Source: Margaritifera margaritifera (lineage: Eukaryota > Mollusca > Bivalvia > Unionida > Margaritiferidae). From it: a stretch of 64,000 nucleotides of DNA. A program made the translations under genes and the position numbers. How positions within the stretch are numbered: the first letter of the stretch is position 1; each line of letters opens with the position of its first letter. The stretch spans positions 2,532,501 to 2,596,500 of the forward strand of contig JAQPZY010001579.1 of NCBI GenBank assembly GCA_029931535.1. Direction: 5' to 3'. The notes beneath the pieces are model-generated. The model was given only the letters and a program-made list of their open reading frames with translations, was not told where the DNA came from and made no database searches. Of this stretch, positions 47,645 to 59,290 are shown piece by piece.

Positions 47645-48207
47645 GTATGTATTTAAGTTTTCAATCATTAGTCGCTTTTCCATAAGACTTGTTACTGGAT
47701 GGTGTTGTTACAAAACCTAATTCTCTGCATATTCTGTATGACTTTGACATTGCTTGAAAAATGAACTATATATTAGGACAAGAACTGCGGTCTGAAATAA
47801 AATTAATTTGATATTTGGAAGCTTTAGATTAAGAAAATGTGGGTTAAATTTGATTGTCACCATTTTCAGGCACAAATTTTATGCAGCTATGGCCACTGTT
47901 GGACTTAGAACATTGTCATTCCATTGTTTGTTTTTTTTTAGCTTAAAGACTTTTGAAGAATTAAAGGATTGAAATCAAATTTAGTGGGAGGCATAAAATT
48001 AAGAAGACCCATGTCGTGGATTTTCACCATTTTCAACTAAAAGTTTAGTTATGTCCCCAGTTTAACTTGGAACTTTGTCGTTCAGTGTCATCATATTGCC
48101 GTAGGCGTCTATATCACATTTCTAATCTTTCTTAAAGTTAATTTGTCTGTATGGATTTTAAAGATATATCTTTAACACTGTGTCTTCAACTACCTCAAAC
48201 TTCATAT

Positions 48208-48319
48208 CAGTGGTTCCCAAACCCCAGGTCGCGACCCAAATGACCCTATACTGGTAGTGCATTTTGGGGTGCAAAAGATGGTATTTAGGGTCGTAATCAA
48301 AAAAGTTTGGGAACCACTG
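48208..48319. mobile_element. hAT-like MITE (CAGTGGTTCCCAAAC ends)
   Basis: Inverted ends CAGTGGTTCCCAAAC and GTTTGGGAACCACTG enclose 112 bp containing GGTCGCGACCC and GGGTCGTAATC. The ends match the well-known hAT/Charlie-type terminal sequence. The 8-bp flanks do not match well, so the target duplication is not preserved. Confidence 0.7.
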
Positions 48320-48514
48320 CGTATATCGACACTTTGCTTCTTCTACAGTACCACACTGTCTTTCCATGAAGATCTTGGTCAACTTCAGTTTTCAGTTTTC
48401 CTGCAAAATGTTATAGTTATGGCCCTGCTTGGCAAAAGACTTGACCCAATTTCACTTCTGCTTGCTAACGATTGAAGGACTTCATGGATTGACATCAGAT
48501 TGGCATGAGCCTTT

Positions 48515-48590
48515 ATAATGAGTCATGGTAGCTTGATTGGTATTGGACTCGTAAGGGTTTGGGTTCGATATGTGACCGGGCCAGCCTGGG
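48515..48590 (+). mobile_element. tRNA-derived SINE fragment
   Basis: TCATGGTAGCTTGATTGG, ATTGGACTCGTAAGGG and GGTTTGGGTTCGATATGTG form an A-box-like and B-box-like pair at tRNA-like spacing. The 3' body is replaced by the TIR element starting at 48594. Confidence 0.6.
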
Positions 48591-48593
48591 TTG

Positions 48594-48899
48594 GGGGCCG
48601 TCCATATATGATGTCACGCACCGAGGCGGGAGGGGGTCCAACTTGTGTGATGGGGTGTAGGGGGGTTTTGAAAAATGTGACATCACAAAATAATTCGGAA
48701 TGCAGTGTTGTATTGTTGTGTTTTTCTAATACAAAGTGATTTCAAACCAATTTTATATCTGAACATTTCTATTTGGGTTGGGTCAAAGCTTTGTGATATC
48801 ATATATGAGGGGGGTCTGAGTTTTTGTGATGAAATTGATAAGGGGGAGGGGGGTAAAAATATCCACCAAAATTGCGTGACTTCATATATGGATGGCCCC
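48594..48899. mobile_element. 306-bp TIR element (GGGGCCGTCC ends)
   Basis: Ends GGGGCCGTCCATATATGATG and CTTCATATATGGATGGCCCC are inverted repeats of about 28 bp, both with GTGA(C) next to them. Flanking TTG occurs on both sides (48591-48593 and 48900-48902), a candidate 3-bp target duplication. The interior is G-rich with no reading frame. The superfamily is uncertain. Confidence 0.75.
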
Positions 48900-50464
48900 T
48901 TGGCTGTCTTGATATGTCTATGGGAAAGGTGCTTAGCTCCCATTTCATTAGCATGACATAGCCAATAATGTGTTAAAAGTGCCTATAAAACCAACCATAA
49001 AAAAACCATTAAGAAGATCTCGGTCAAGTTTAGTTGTCACTGTTGTCTGGCAACATTTTATGGAGTAATGGCCCCAATATGAGTTAGGACTTTGCCCTTC
49101 AATTTCGTTTCTGAGTAATAGCTTTTTAAGGACTTCATGGATTGAATTCAAATTTGGTATGATGCTGTACATTAGGAAGACCTAGTTCAAGGTTGATTTT
49201 CACCGTTTTTTTGCAGAATTTGACAGACTTATGGCTGGAGTCAGGTATCGCCACCATGTTGTATCATGATAATTGTCTTGATACAATATGCATCATGATA
49301 GTTTCCCTTACATAAATAACCTTCATGGGATTCCATACTTAATGGATACTTCGTATACAAACATTGTTTGTATTCAACTGGAACTTTGCTCATCCCATTC
49401 CGTGAACCAGAAAGAAACTCTGATTGTGCTGATTGTGTTGATTTACATCAGATTGATGTACAATGTTTGCCAGAAGTAAGGGTGGCTTCAATTTAAGGAG
49501 ATTTATCATAGCAGTAAATATTGTAGGGATATCTTTATTATAAATAGTTTTGAATATTGTGGATGTCATTTTCAGGTCCAATGGAAATGGCAGTGGTATT
49601 ACGATTGCACTTGTATCATTGCAGAAATATATTGTAGAATAGCTGAATTACCGGAAAGAACTCCAAGTTATTTCTCTTCTTTCTGAACATCTTTTTTGTT
49701 CTGATACTCAAAAATGATTATAAAACACTTTTATTATGTTCTTTTGGAAGAGTTGGATTAATAGTAACTCTATTGGGTTAGCATACAAATGCAAACAGTA
49801 CTGAGGTGGGACAAAAACTATTTACAGGAACAAATCAAAACATACAGTATTATTTGAAAAATACTTTCAGACATATAAAGTATTAATAACTTTCTCGTGA
49901 TAGATTAAATTTCCTAGCAAAGTGGAATTTATGAGTGTGTAGCAGTTACTTGCTCAGTAGCTTTTGAAGGATTTCTTGAATTAAAATCAAATTCTGTTTG
50001 AGGCTTCACATTAAAAGGATCCAGGGCAAGCTCAGATTTTACCATCTACTGGGAAAACTTTATGGAGTTGAACACTTTTTTGACTTAACTTTGCCCTTCC
50101 ATTTTGTTCCCACACAATATGAAAATGTTCACTTTCTAATGGTTTTTAACATTTAGTTCATGTTGCATTCTGCTATTGTTCTGTATGGATAGTTTGAGTA
50201 TGTATCTTAATACACTGTTGTCAGAGAAAATATTTACATCTATGGATTCATCAGTTATATTGAACCAGCTCAAGTGTTATGGCCCTGTTTCAGTTAGAAC
50301 TTTACCCTCTTCAGTTTTGTTTCCATTCCATAACTTTCCAAGGACTTGATGGATTGAACTCAAATTTGATATGATTTGCATTAAGAAGATCTTGGTTGTT
50401 TTATTTTACTCTGTTGTCCGGTAACATTGTATGGACTTAAAGTCCCTTGGCTTATTTCTAGTAT

Positions 50465-51370
50465 TTAGCTCTACTAGTCATAGACCAGAAAAACTTATGG
50501 AATGGCCTGTTGTCCGTTGTCCAATGTCTGTCTGTACGTTAAGACAAGTTTGTTATCACTACTCCTCCTAAATTACTCAGAGAATTTCCATGAAACTTTA
50601 TACACAGATTCATCCCAAGGTCTAGAACCAAATAGTTGGTTCTAAATGAAAATGCTTGGTTCTTGTTGGTTCTAAATGAAAATGGTTCTGCATATACATC
50701 CAGTATGAAAATCTTCTTGTTGCTACTTCTGAATGTATTGTCATATCAACATGGGGTTTTCACTAAAAGACTTATGAAGTCTACTCGGTCGTAAATGAAA
50801 ATGGTGCCAACCTGAAATCCAATATAGCCACCACAGCAGCCATCTTGAACATCTTGTTATTGCTAATCCCGAAAGGAAAGTCATATCAGCATGGTGTTTT
50901 CATCAGAATTGTGATGTCTAGTTGGTCTTAAATAAGAATTGTGCTGATCTGATATCCAATATGCCACCACATCTGCCATCTTGAAAATCTTGTCACTACT
51001 CCTTGGTGGAATTCACCATAAGAATAATTATGATATCTAGTTGTTCCTGAATGAAAATGGTGTTGAACTAACCTCAATTATGGCTGCCTCAATGAACATA
51101 TTGAAAATCTTGGCACAAATTCTAAAGAATGGATGGTCATATCAACATTGGGTTTTCCCCAAAATTCTTCTAATGGTGTCTCATTTGTTCTAAATGAAAA
51201 TGCTGCCAATCTTACATCCAATATGGCTGACATTGTGGCTAATTTGAGAATTTTATCAGATAAGAATATCAGAAATTGTTTCAACACTCGGCAGTTAAAA
51301 GAAGAAATGGTCTTATCTTCAATTCCTGCACATTCTTTTTGGACAGTAGAATGTCAGTCCCTTTGATGGA
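50465..51370. repeat. Repeat family B, copy 2 (abuts a HAT1 exon)
   Basis: Begins near CTACTAGTCATAGACC and contains TGTCTGTCTGTACG, ACTACTCCTCCTAAATTACT, TTCATCCCAAGGTCT and several units of AAATGAAAATGGTGCCAA / ATCCAATATGGCTG / TTGAAAATCTTG. It ends AATGTCAGTCCCTTTGATGG. It stops about 40 bp before the HAT1 exon at 51410. Confidence 0.75.
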
Positions 51371-51409
51371 TTCTTGTTTTATTATTAATAAAAATGTTTC
51401 CCTTTTCAG

Positions 51410-51533
51410 AGAGAGTATATTTGGCTACAAAGATTTGGAGATCCAGCTGTATTACAGTGCAGCCAAGCTTACTACCTATCTACACATGAAGTACTTAGAT
51501 AAAGTATCACCCAAGAGGTTTGATGGAGTTTGT
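51410..51533 (+). CDS. HAT1: HAT1 exon
   Basis: 124 bp between acceptor CCCTTTTCAG and donor GTGAGT: 1 nt then 41 codons, ending phase 0. The peptide contains ESIFGYKDLEIQLYYSAAK, LTTYLHMKYLDKV and FDGVC, aligning with human HAT1 around residues 64-102 (ETAFGYKGLKILLYY). The next expected segment (an ADDVEGK-like start) was not found in 51534-64000, so the rest of the gene, including the acetyl-CoA-binding GNAT domain, lies beyond the window. The acceptor is only about 40 bp from the end of a family B repeat. Confidence 0.95.
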
Positions 51534-52599
51534 GTGAGTATCACCATGTATAGAGGGTCTTATCTGAGCATACATTAGATTCAAAATTCTTGAAACTGGC
51601 CTGGAAGTCAAAAAACTTTGAGCTGGAGTTTGATCTGGAGATTTTTTGCCAACCAATCTCAGTGGACTCTACATTTTAAGGCCCGTTTCTGATTGGTTAA
51701 TGGTTAAAACCATTCTCGAACTCAGGCTCAGTTTTGTGATTTCCAGGTCTGGTCCACATACATATACATATTGTTTATAATGCTAAAGAATCAAATTCAG
51801 CTTTCAAAACTCATTTATTAATGGATTCAAAATTTCAGTTTATTTCATTGAGGGTGAAACAATACACCTATGCTATGTATTAATAAGCATCGCAATACAC
51901 ACCCTACAATATGATACATAAAGATTAAAGAGGCAAACAACTAATAATTATTCACGTCCATTGAAGATTACAAGTAGCTTTTATAAAGTAAATATTGTTT
52001 GAATCAATTCTCCACCTTTAGTATCGATGTGTGCTTAAAAAAGGTGAAATTTATGATGCATTGATACATTGCTGAATTGTTTCACCACTAGATTTCATGG
52101 TTCCTAGAAACTGCCAGTGTTTTCTCCAGGCTTCACCCTTGCATCATTTAGTGCAGTAAAATTTGAAAGGATACACGTAAACATCAGCAGTGCTTTGTAT
52201 TCCACCTAGGCAAGTCCAATAAGTCATCGAGACCCTTGATGTCTGGCAATGTTGCAAACTTCTCATTGATCAGGACTACCTTGTGCTTTGATAGCACTAT
52301 AAGCGAGCAAATTTTTGAGAATTAGAGAATATGCAACTATTCATGCTGAATACTAAGTCACTGAAGATGATAACAACTAATGTACTGATGCAAATTCATT
52401 TAGAGGCCATAGGAAATGAATAAATTGAAACTAATGATGATGGCAGTGGAGAATTGCCTCAGCATCAGATAACATTACAAGGAAGGAGTGACAGTTCGGT
52501 TGATCAAGTGTAAAGAATGCAGCAGAAGAAAATGGACAAATCATACTGCTTATGATCCCAAATAAAAGATTGGCTTTAAAATGACTGAATTGAATGGTT

Positions 52600-53230
52600 T
52601 ACACCAGAAGAGCTTGTGGGGTGGTCTGTTTTCCATCATCTGACATCTGTCTGTCTGTTAGCTCGAGTTTGTCGTCACTACTCCTCCTAAAGTACTTGGA
52701 GGATTACTATAAAACTTTGCACACACATTCATCCCAAGGTCTTGTTGGTTGTAAATGAAAATGGTGCTGAACTTTCATCCAATATGGCTGCCATGTCAGC
52801 CGTCTTGAAAATTTTGTTATTGCTACTCCTCATGAACTGAAAGTCATTATTAGCATCGGGTTTTCTCCCACTAGACTTCTTATGGTGTCTAGTTGGTCCT
52901 GAATGAAAATGGTGCCCCGTAGTCATCCAGTATGAGTGCCATGATGAACATTTTGAAAATCTTGTCACTAATTTTCCTGAATGGATGGTCGTATTGGCAT
53001 GGAGTTCTTACCAAAAGTTTCTAATGGTATCTAGTGTGTCCAAAATGAAAATGGTGCTGATGTTACATCCAATATGGCTACCACAACAGCTAATTTGAAA
53101 ATCTTATCATTTGGGAATATCGGAGATTATTTCAACAATTAGGAATTAAAAAGAAGAAATGGTCATATCTTGAATTCCTGGAAATTCTTTTCAGTCAATA
53201 GAATGTCAGTCCCTTTGAGGGACTAGTGTT
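52600..53230. repeat. Repeat family B, copy 3
   Basis: Parallel to 50465-51370, from ACACCAGAAGAGCTTGTGGG through ACTACTCCTCCTAAAGTACT and CATCCAATATGGCTGCCATG to GTCAGTCCCTTTGAGGGACT. It is the shorter copy, with fewer internal units. Confidence 0.75.
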
Positions 53231-54114
53231 TTTACTACTGTACAGAAATTTAAAAGAAAACACCCATAAAGGAGTAATGCATGTAAGGCACTCTGTTATT
53301 TCAACTTTTATATGGAGAAATAATTTCATAATAATTTAGCTGCACAAGAAACACTACTATGAGATTATGGTAATAATTTCAGGAATGTAATGTAACTGTT
53401 CATTATTTTGGTGATATAATCATAGAAGATGATGAAATAATAGCCCTGGCCCCCAATAAGTGTGAAGGGTTCTCAAAATTCTACCTATGGGGCTTGTAAG
53501 ACCACTTTTCTTGGAAAGCTGGAAAATCACTGACCATAAATTTAAATATTTCACAAACTGGTTATTAATACATTATGAACTCCTTCCCCATCCGAAGCTG
53601 ACTTTATTAAAGTGCTGATGAAATTAAAGGTCAAGTTTTGTAATATTTTAGGAAGTAAAGGTGATAAAATACCATTAAAAGTATCAAATTAAATATTCAT
53701 TTGGCATATTACAATAGGTTAATTATATATTTTATACATACGCTGCAAAGAAAAAGCAACTCGGTTTCAGTAAAGACAGGTAGAGTTACTGTTCTTAGCA
53801 TTACCAAGGGTCCGCAGTGGACCTCATAAACCTTGAAAAGCCTAAATTTTCATTTTGACCTGAGAAACCTAAAAAAAGGCCACAAAAAACCCTGAAGGAA
53901 ACCTAAATAAAAAATACCCCAACCTAAAAATGTGAAAAAATGATAAATGTCCCTACCCATCCCCCAGAGATGCTGCCAGGGCGTACAAGTGTGCGAATCA
54001 TGCAAAATTTGTACGAATTCGCGCACTTGGAAAGCAGTGATGCGCAAGAACTCTAGCAAATCAGTTTAAAGTTGAGCACATAAAAATGTACTCTGCTGCA
54101 GTATACAATTTTTA

Positions 54115-54700
54115 TTTAACTGTTAACACTTAAAGTGCTTCTCGCGGCATAAGTTGTGCCGCCAGTAGAGGTCCCGTAGCGCTTGTCTCGTTACCTGTGG
54201 GTTTTTTTCCAGTAGGCAACTGTTTACACATCTGAGTACTTTGGCTTGACAAGAACTGTTTTTAAACAAAATTTGATTGGCACATTTGGGCCCTGGAACA
54301 GTATTGTCAAGGTTGAACATTGCATTGATGAAGGAAGTTTTACAAATGCGTGTTTAATGTAAGGGCTCCTAGAAAATCCAAAATGGCTGACTCCCAGCAG
54401 GGTTCATCTTCAGATGACGATTTTGTTTGGCAAATACTGGCCGATGAGAGCGATGATGAAAATGATTTTTAAAGCTTTGAAGTAAATGAGATTATTGGAG
54501 TCTGGAAATTGTTACTGGAAATACCAGTGAGTAATTTTGAACCAGAAAATGATGTTGAATACAAGTCCGATGTACATGCTGGATGGACAAAAACAGACGG
54601 CATGCCGGTCAACCCTCCTATTAAGCGGCATTTCGAAATTAAATGTCAAAAAGGCAGAAATTTAAGCCTAATTAAAATACAGGCAATTTAAAAGTAGACT
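54115..54700 (+). pseudogene. Possible piggyBac-like transposase N-terminal remnant
   Basis: TTAACACTTAAAGTGC near 54123 begins with TTAA, the piggyBac target. An ATG at 54383 gives MADSQQGSSSDDDFVWQIL then ADESDDENDF and a stop; the next frame (54509-54691) reads SNFEPENDVEYKSD and GWTKTDGMPVNPPIK. An acidic start followed by a Trp-containing linker is how piggyBac-derived proteins begin, but no catalytic region is present and no right end was found. Family call is tentative. Confidence 0.3.
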
Positions 54701-55613
54701 GCAATTTTCATTTCTTTTCTCAAACAATTCTGCTTTGAGGGAGTTTGTGTGACAAAACTCTATACCACTCTAAGGGTTAGGATCAATTGAATAAATAAGA
54801 ATATAAAAAGAAATTAAAAAGTAAGGATATTTATTTTTGATCAAAATAACCTCTGTCTGAACAACCTGACTATGGCATTGATGGATTTAAAACCCTAATG
54901 CAACATTGTGGAACAGATAAGAAACCTGGCATTGTAGTCAGCAAAGCAATGATTAAAAAAAAGTGAAACTTTGTCAAAGCTTTTTTTAGTGAAAAAATTA
55001 AAATATTATTTGGAGCAGAGATATCCAAGAGACAATACCTATGAGCTGTTGAAAATTGTACATAACAACCATGAGAACAGTTTTCCAACTTGTTCAAGCT
55101 GGCTTAGCTAGCTATGCATATGTGAGAGGGGTTCTCAGCACAGAACAATATTCATAAGGAACAAATTAAGCTCAGAAATGATCAAAGGATTAATGCTTAT
55201 ACAACTAGAGATACCTTTTGAGGATTTTGATTTAAATAGAGCAAGAAGAAAGAAAGAGACAGATATTTATGTGTTAGGTAAATATTGAACTATGGCCATT
55301 TCCTCCTCCCCCTTATTTTTTTCTACTCCCCTTTTATTTTGGTGGCAAGTGGAGAGCTCCCCCTTCAGATAAAATCCTGACAGCATCTCTGCTACCCCAC
55401 AAAAAATGCTTTTTTGCAAATGGGTTTTCATTAGACTAGCCTAGCGGTCGAGAAAGCACGTGAATTATGCACATTAAAGACATTCGGTCATTTTATTCTA
55501 TCATTTGATAGACCCATAATGGCGTATTCATTCGATAGACCCGTAATGGCATATTACTGTCAGATCATCAACAGCATTAGTATTGTGTTCGCTTCAGTCT
55601 TTGCACAGTTTGA

Positions 55614-56450
55614 TGTCTGTTTGCTTCAACCTTTGTTCGGATTACAAGCTCTCAGTCAGGAGATTTAATTGTTGATAATGTAGAGGTGAGTAGTGTTGCC
55701 CTAATCCAGAGGGATCTACTCGAAATAAAAACTGGTATTAATTTATTAGTGACCAGAGAGGAATTAGGTGGCTTAGTGTCTGACATAGTATCCCAGCTGT
55801 TTGAGAAGCTGAAAGTTGAACTGATGAAGGAAGTGGACAGACAAATTGTGAACAAGACAAAAGAGTTAGAGGACAAAATTGAATCAATGAACTTTGAAAA
55901 TAACCAGTTAAGAGAAGAATTAGAGGACTCAAGGAAAGAAAGTGAAAAGCTAAAAGAAGAAATAAATAATAATAAAGATCGCTCCAAGGAAGCCATGAAG
56001 ATTGCAAAGCACAATGAGCAATACTCAAGAAAAAATAACATCAAAATTTTCAACTTGCCTGAATCACAGAACGAAAATGTCAGAACAAAGTTTGCAGAGA
56101 TGGTGAAGAATGTTACAGGTCATGACGTAGATGAGAGGGATGTTCTTGCAATACATCGGATCTCTGGGAAGAATGGTGCCCATAAACCATTAATTGTTAA
56201 ATTTTGGAATGCAGAATCCAAAGTCAACCTCGCCAAGAAAAAAGGGGATTTTAAGAGCAAATTTAATGTAAGAATAGTGGAAGATGTCACTCTGCAAAAT
56301 ATGGAACTCATAAATGGATTAACTACCCATCCAAAAATTGAATCTGCCTGGTATTTCAATTGCAGTGTGTACGCCAAAACAAAAGCCGGTAAAAGGTACA
56401 AATTTGACCTTTTTGATGAAACAATCAATCCCAGCCGAGAAGGGAAATAA
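55614..56450 (+). CDS. LINE ORF1 (coiled-coil RNA-binding protein)
   Basis: ORF1 of the L1/Tx1-like LINE, the nucleic-acid chaperone of the retrotransposon particle. The frame is open from 55614 to TAA at 56448. No ATG precedes codon GTG at 55686 (SSVALIQRDLLEIKTG), so the start is either non-ATG or mutated; the first in-frame ATG is at 55826 (MKEVDRQIV). From 55686 it is 254 residues: helical N-terminus, coiled coil at about residues 38-105 (Leu/Glu/Lys heptads), then YSRKNNIKIFNLPES at about 117-131, an RRM-like core with VLAIHRISG and KPLIVKFWNAESK, and a basic C-terminal domain ending FDLFDETINPSREGK. It has no internal stop, unlike ORF2. Confidence 0.8.
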   Translation, partial: CLFASTFVRITSSQSGDLIVDNVEVSSVALIQRDLLEIKTGINLLVTREELGGLVSDIVSQLFEKLKVELMKEVDRQIVNKTKELEDKIESMNFENNQLREELEDSRKESEKLKEEINNNKDRSKEAMKIAKHNEQYSRKNNIKIFNLPESQNENVRTKFAEMVKNVTGHDVDERDVLAIHRISGKNGAHKPLIVKFWNAESKVNLAKKKGDFKSKFNVRIVEDVTLQNMELINGLTTHPKIESAWYFNCSVYAKTKAGKRYKFDLFDETINPSREGK

Positions 56451-56572
56451 ATTTCCTATTGATTCTGGATACACTTGGATGTATAGAACTTTGTACCAAA
56501 ATGGATGTGTATAGTTTTAATTTCAGCTATGTATATTCTAAGTTAGAAAAGTGACTTTCGTAGAAGGACAAA

Positions 56573-56696
56573 GCCTGTAATTGGTAAGAATGTTCGTAAA
56601 GTCTTGCAGCCTGTAATTGGTAAGAATGTTCGTAAAGTCTTGCAGCCTGTAATTGGTAAGAATGTTCGTAAAGTCTTGCAGCCTGTAATTGGTAAA
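56573..56696. repeat. 36-bp tandem repeat, 3.4 copies
   Basis: Units start at 56573, 56609, 56645 and 56681 with GCCTGTAATTGGTAAGAATG, then TTCGTAAAGTCTTGCA. The copies are essentially identical, implying recent duplication. It sits between ORF1 and ORF2 of the LINE. Confidence 0.95.
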
Positions 56697-56728
56697 ATTT
56701 TGAAATATGCATATAATTGGGTTTGAAT

Positions 56729-57900
56729 CATGTTGGTCATATAACTTTCATGTTGGTCATATAACTTTCATGTTGGTCATATAACTTTCATGTTGGATAT
56801 AACTTTCATGTTGGTCATATAACTTTCATGTTGGATATAACTTTCATGTTGGATATAACTTTCATGTTGGATATAACTTTCATGTTGGTCATATAACTTT
56901 CATGTTGGATATAACTTTCATGTTGGATATAACTTTCATGTTGGATATAACTTTCATGTTGGTCATATAACTTTCATGTTGGATATAACTTTCATGTTGG
57001 ATATAACTTTCATGTTGGATATAACTTTCATGTTGGATATAACTTTCATGTTGGTCATATAACTTTCATGTTGGATATAACTTTCATGTTGGTCATATAA
57101 CTTTCATGTTGGATATAACTTTCATGTTGGATATAACTTTCATGTTGGTCATATAACTTTCATGTTGGATATAACTTTCATGTTGGTCATATAACTTTCA
57201 TGTTGGTCATATAACTTTCATGTTGGATATAACTTTCATGTTGGATATAACTTTCATGTCGGTCATATAACTTTCATGTTGGATATAACTTTCATGTTGG
57301 TCATATAACTTTCATGTTGGTCATATAACTTTCATGTTGGTCATATAACTTTCATGTTGGATATAACTTTCATGTTGGTCATATAACTTTCATGTTGGTC
57401 ATATAACTTTCATGTTGGTCATATAACTTTCATGTTGGTCATATAACTTTCATGTTGGTCATATAACTTTCATGTTGGTCATATAACTTTCATGTTGGTC
57501 ATATAACTTTCATGTTGGATATAACTTTCATGTTGGATATAACTTTCATGTTGGTCATATAACTTTCATGTTGGTCATATAACTTTCATGTTGGTCATAT
57601 AACTTTCATGTTGGTCATATAACTTTCATGTTGGTCATATAACTTTCATGTTGGATATAACTTTCATGTTGGTCATATAACTTTCATGTTGGTCATATAA
57701 CTTTCATGTTGGTCATATAACTTTCATGTTGGATATAACTTTCATGTTGGTCATATAACTTTCATGTTGGTCATATAACTTTCATGTTGGTCATATAACT
57801 TTCATGTTGGATATAACTTTCATGTTGGTCATATAACTTTCATGTTGGTCATATAACTTTCATGTTGGTCATATAACTTTCATGTTGGTCATATATTTTT
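56729..57900. repeat. Minisatellite of mixed 20-bp and 18-bp units (~61 copies)
   Basis: The long unit is CATGTTGGTCATATAACTTT (20 bp). The short unit lacks TC after TTGG (CATGTTGGATATAACTTT, 18 bp). I count 37 long and 24 short units; 37 x 20 + 24 x 18 = 1172, exactly the array length, with the last unit decayed. Short units cluster in the first half, and long units dominate from about unit 31. Other substitutions are almost absent (one CGG for TGG near 57260). It lies between LINE ORF1 and ORF2. Confidence 0.95.
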
Positions 57901-58514
57901 TTCTGAATTTTTGGTGTTAGATTCTTAGGCACAGAGTTGCCAAGGTCATTTAGTATGTTTATATGATGATGTATTATTTTCTTCAATAATTCATTTAAAG
58001 TTAGGTAACTAGACTTATTTTTAATTTGTAAGGAAAAAAATTGGTCATTAAATATTTTATCATTAATTTTTTTTAAAAATGGACTAGATCATGGGTTCAT
58101 TTACTAAAAGAAATATATTTGTCTTATTTTTTACTATCCTATACACATATATAGAAAGAACCAACAAATAGACAAATAATATTTAATGGCTTGAAATCTT
58201 TTTTAGGTAAAGGGAGAAAACTTGATGAGCAAAAAGTTTTATTTTTCAGCCACACTGTATTGATGTTTAAATTTAATAATTATACCAACACTCCAGTGTA
58301 GAACAGACCTCATGTATCTCTGTATTGGACAACATCATATATGTACCCAGTGGTGCATGACATTGTACTACACTTATCGGTTTTTTAAGCATCTCGTGGT
58401 TGTGTGTATGAGAGTGTATCCCAAGGTGTATGTGAGTGTTTTTTCATTATACTGGTTTTGTGATGCATATTTATATAAGCTCTGTGAAAGTTTTGTTCAA
58501 AACAGAATTTAACA

Positions 58515-59290
58515 ATGGATACCCAGATTAAAATTTTGTCGATGAACGTTAGGGGTCTACACAATTCTAATCTCAAAAGAAAAGATATTTTCTGCTGGGT
58601 CAAACAAAAGAATGCATCCATTATATGTTTACAGGAGACACATAGTACAGTTGAGATTGAAAAGTATTGGGAGGCTGAATGGGGTTATAAGTGTATTTTT
58701 AGCCATAAATCTAGCAGTAGTGCTGGTGTTGCTATCCTGTTTAGAAATAATCTTGAATTTCTTATTCACAGAAACAGATGTGATTATCACGGCAGAGACA
58801 TTCTCTTCGACTTATCAGTTAATGGACAGATTTATGCTAGTGAATTCATATGGTCATAATGATGATAATGCCGAGCTTTTAGAAATTTGAAAGAGGATAT
58901 TATAATTTTGACAATTCCTCTGTTATTATTTGTGGTGACTTGAATCTTGTTCAGGACATGGAACTTGACTATTGTAATATCTTGCATGATAAACACTCCA
59001 TGGCCCGAGCAGCAGTCCAGGACATCAAGAATCGACTTGATTTACTGGATCCATGGAGAACAGTCAATCCTGACAGTAGAGTATTTACTTGGCATCAGAC
59101 AAACCCCGTGAAACAGAGTAGACTGGACTATTTTTTAATCTCTGAGGACATGTTTTCAAATTGTATGGAGTCTTCTATTATTCCTGGCTATTAAACATAT
59201 CATTCAGCAATAACACTAAAATTGTCTATATCTGCATTACCTAGAGGTCCTGGGTCCTGGAAATTCAATTCAAAGCTATTAAAGCAAAAT
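58515..59290 (+). pseudogene. LINE ORF2, apurinic endonuclease domain (decayed)
   Basis: ORF2 starts at ATG 58515. It encodes the AP-like endonuclease that nicks target DNA. Visible motifs: ILSMNVRGLHN, CLQETHS (catalytic Glu), AGVAILFRNN, then after frame changes near 58835 and 58880 ICGDLNLVQDMELD, VFTWHQTNP and SRLDYFLIS. The terminal SDH motif is replaced: the frame reads GY, stop, TYHSAI. The stop at 59192 and the lost Asp make it non-functional. The style matches the L1/Tx1 group of invertebrate LINEs. Confidence 0.85.

Larger units (their letters stand above)
47645..51409 (+). other. HAT1: HAT1 intron (3.77 kb)
   Basis: From GTATGT to TTTCAG. It carries a hAT-like MITE (48208-48319), a SINE fragment followed by a TIR element (48515-48899), diverged units of a repeat with TTAAGAAGA and GACTT(C/G)ATGGATTGA (about 47810-48120, 49000-49240, 49950-50450), and family B repeat (50465-51370). 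Confidence 0.9.

Noticed and set aside
55652..56053. Minus-strand open frame of 133 codons
   Set aside because: It is the antisense of LINE ORF1, which has the recognisable protein.
56527..56740. Minus-strand frames encoding a 12-residue repeat
   Set aside because: They arise because the 36-bp tandem repeat is a multiple of three; no gene context.
56729..57900. Possible CRISPR-like array
   Set aside because: Units are contiguous with no unique spacers, and the setting is a eukaryotic LINE; it is a minisatellite.
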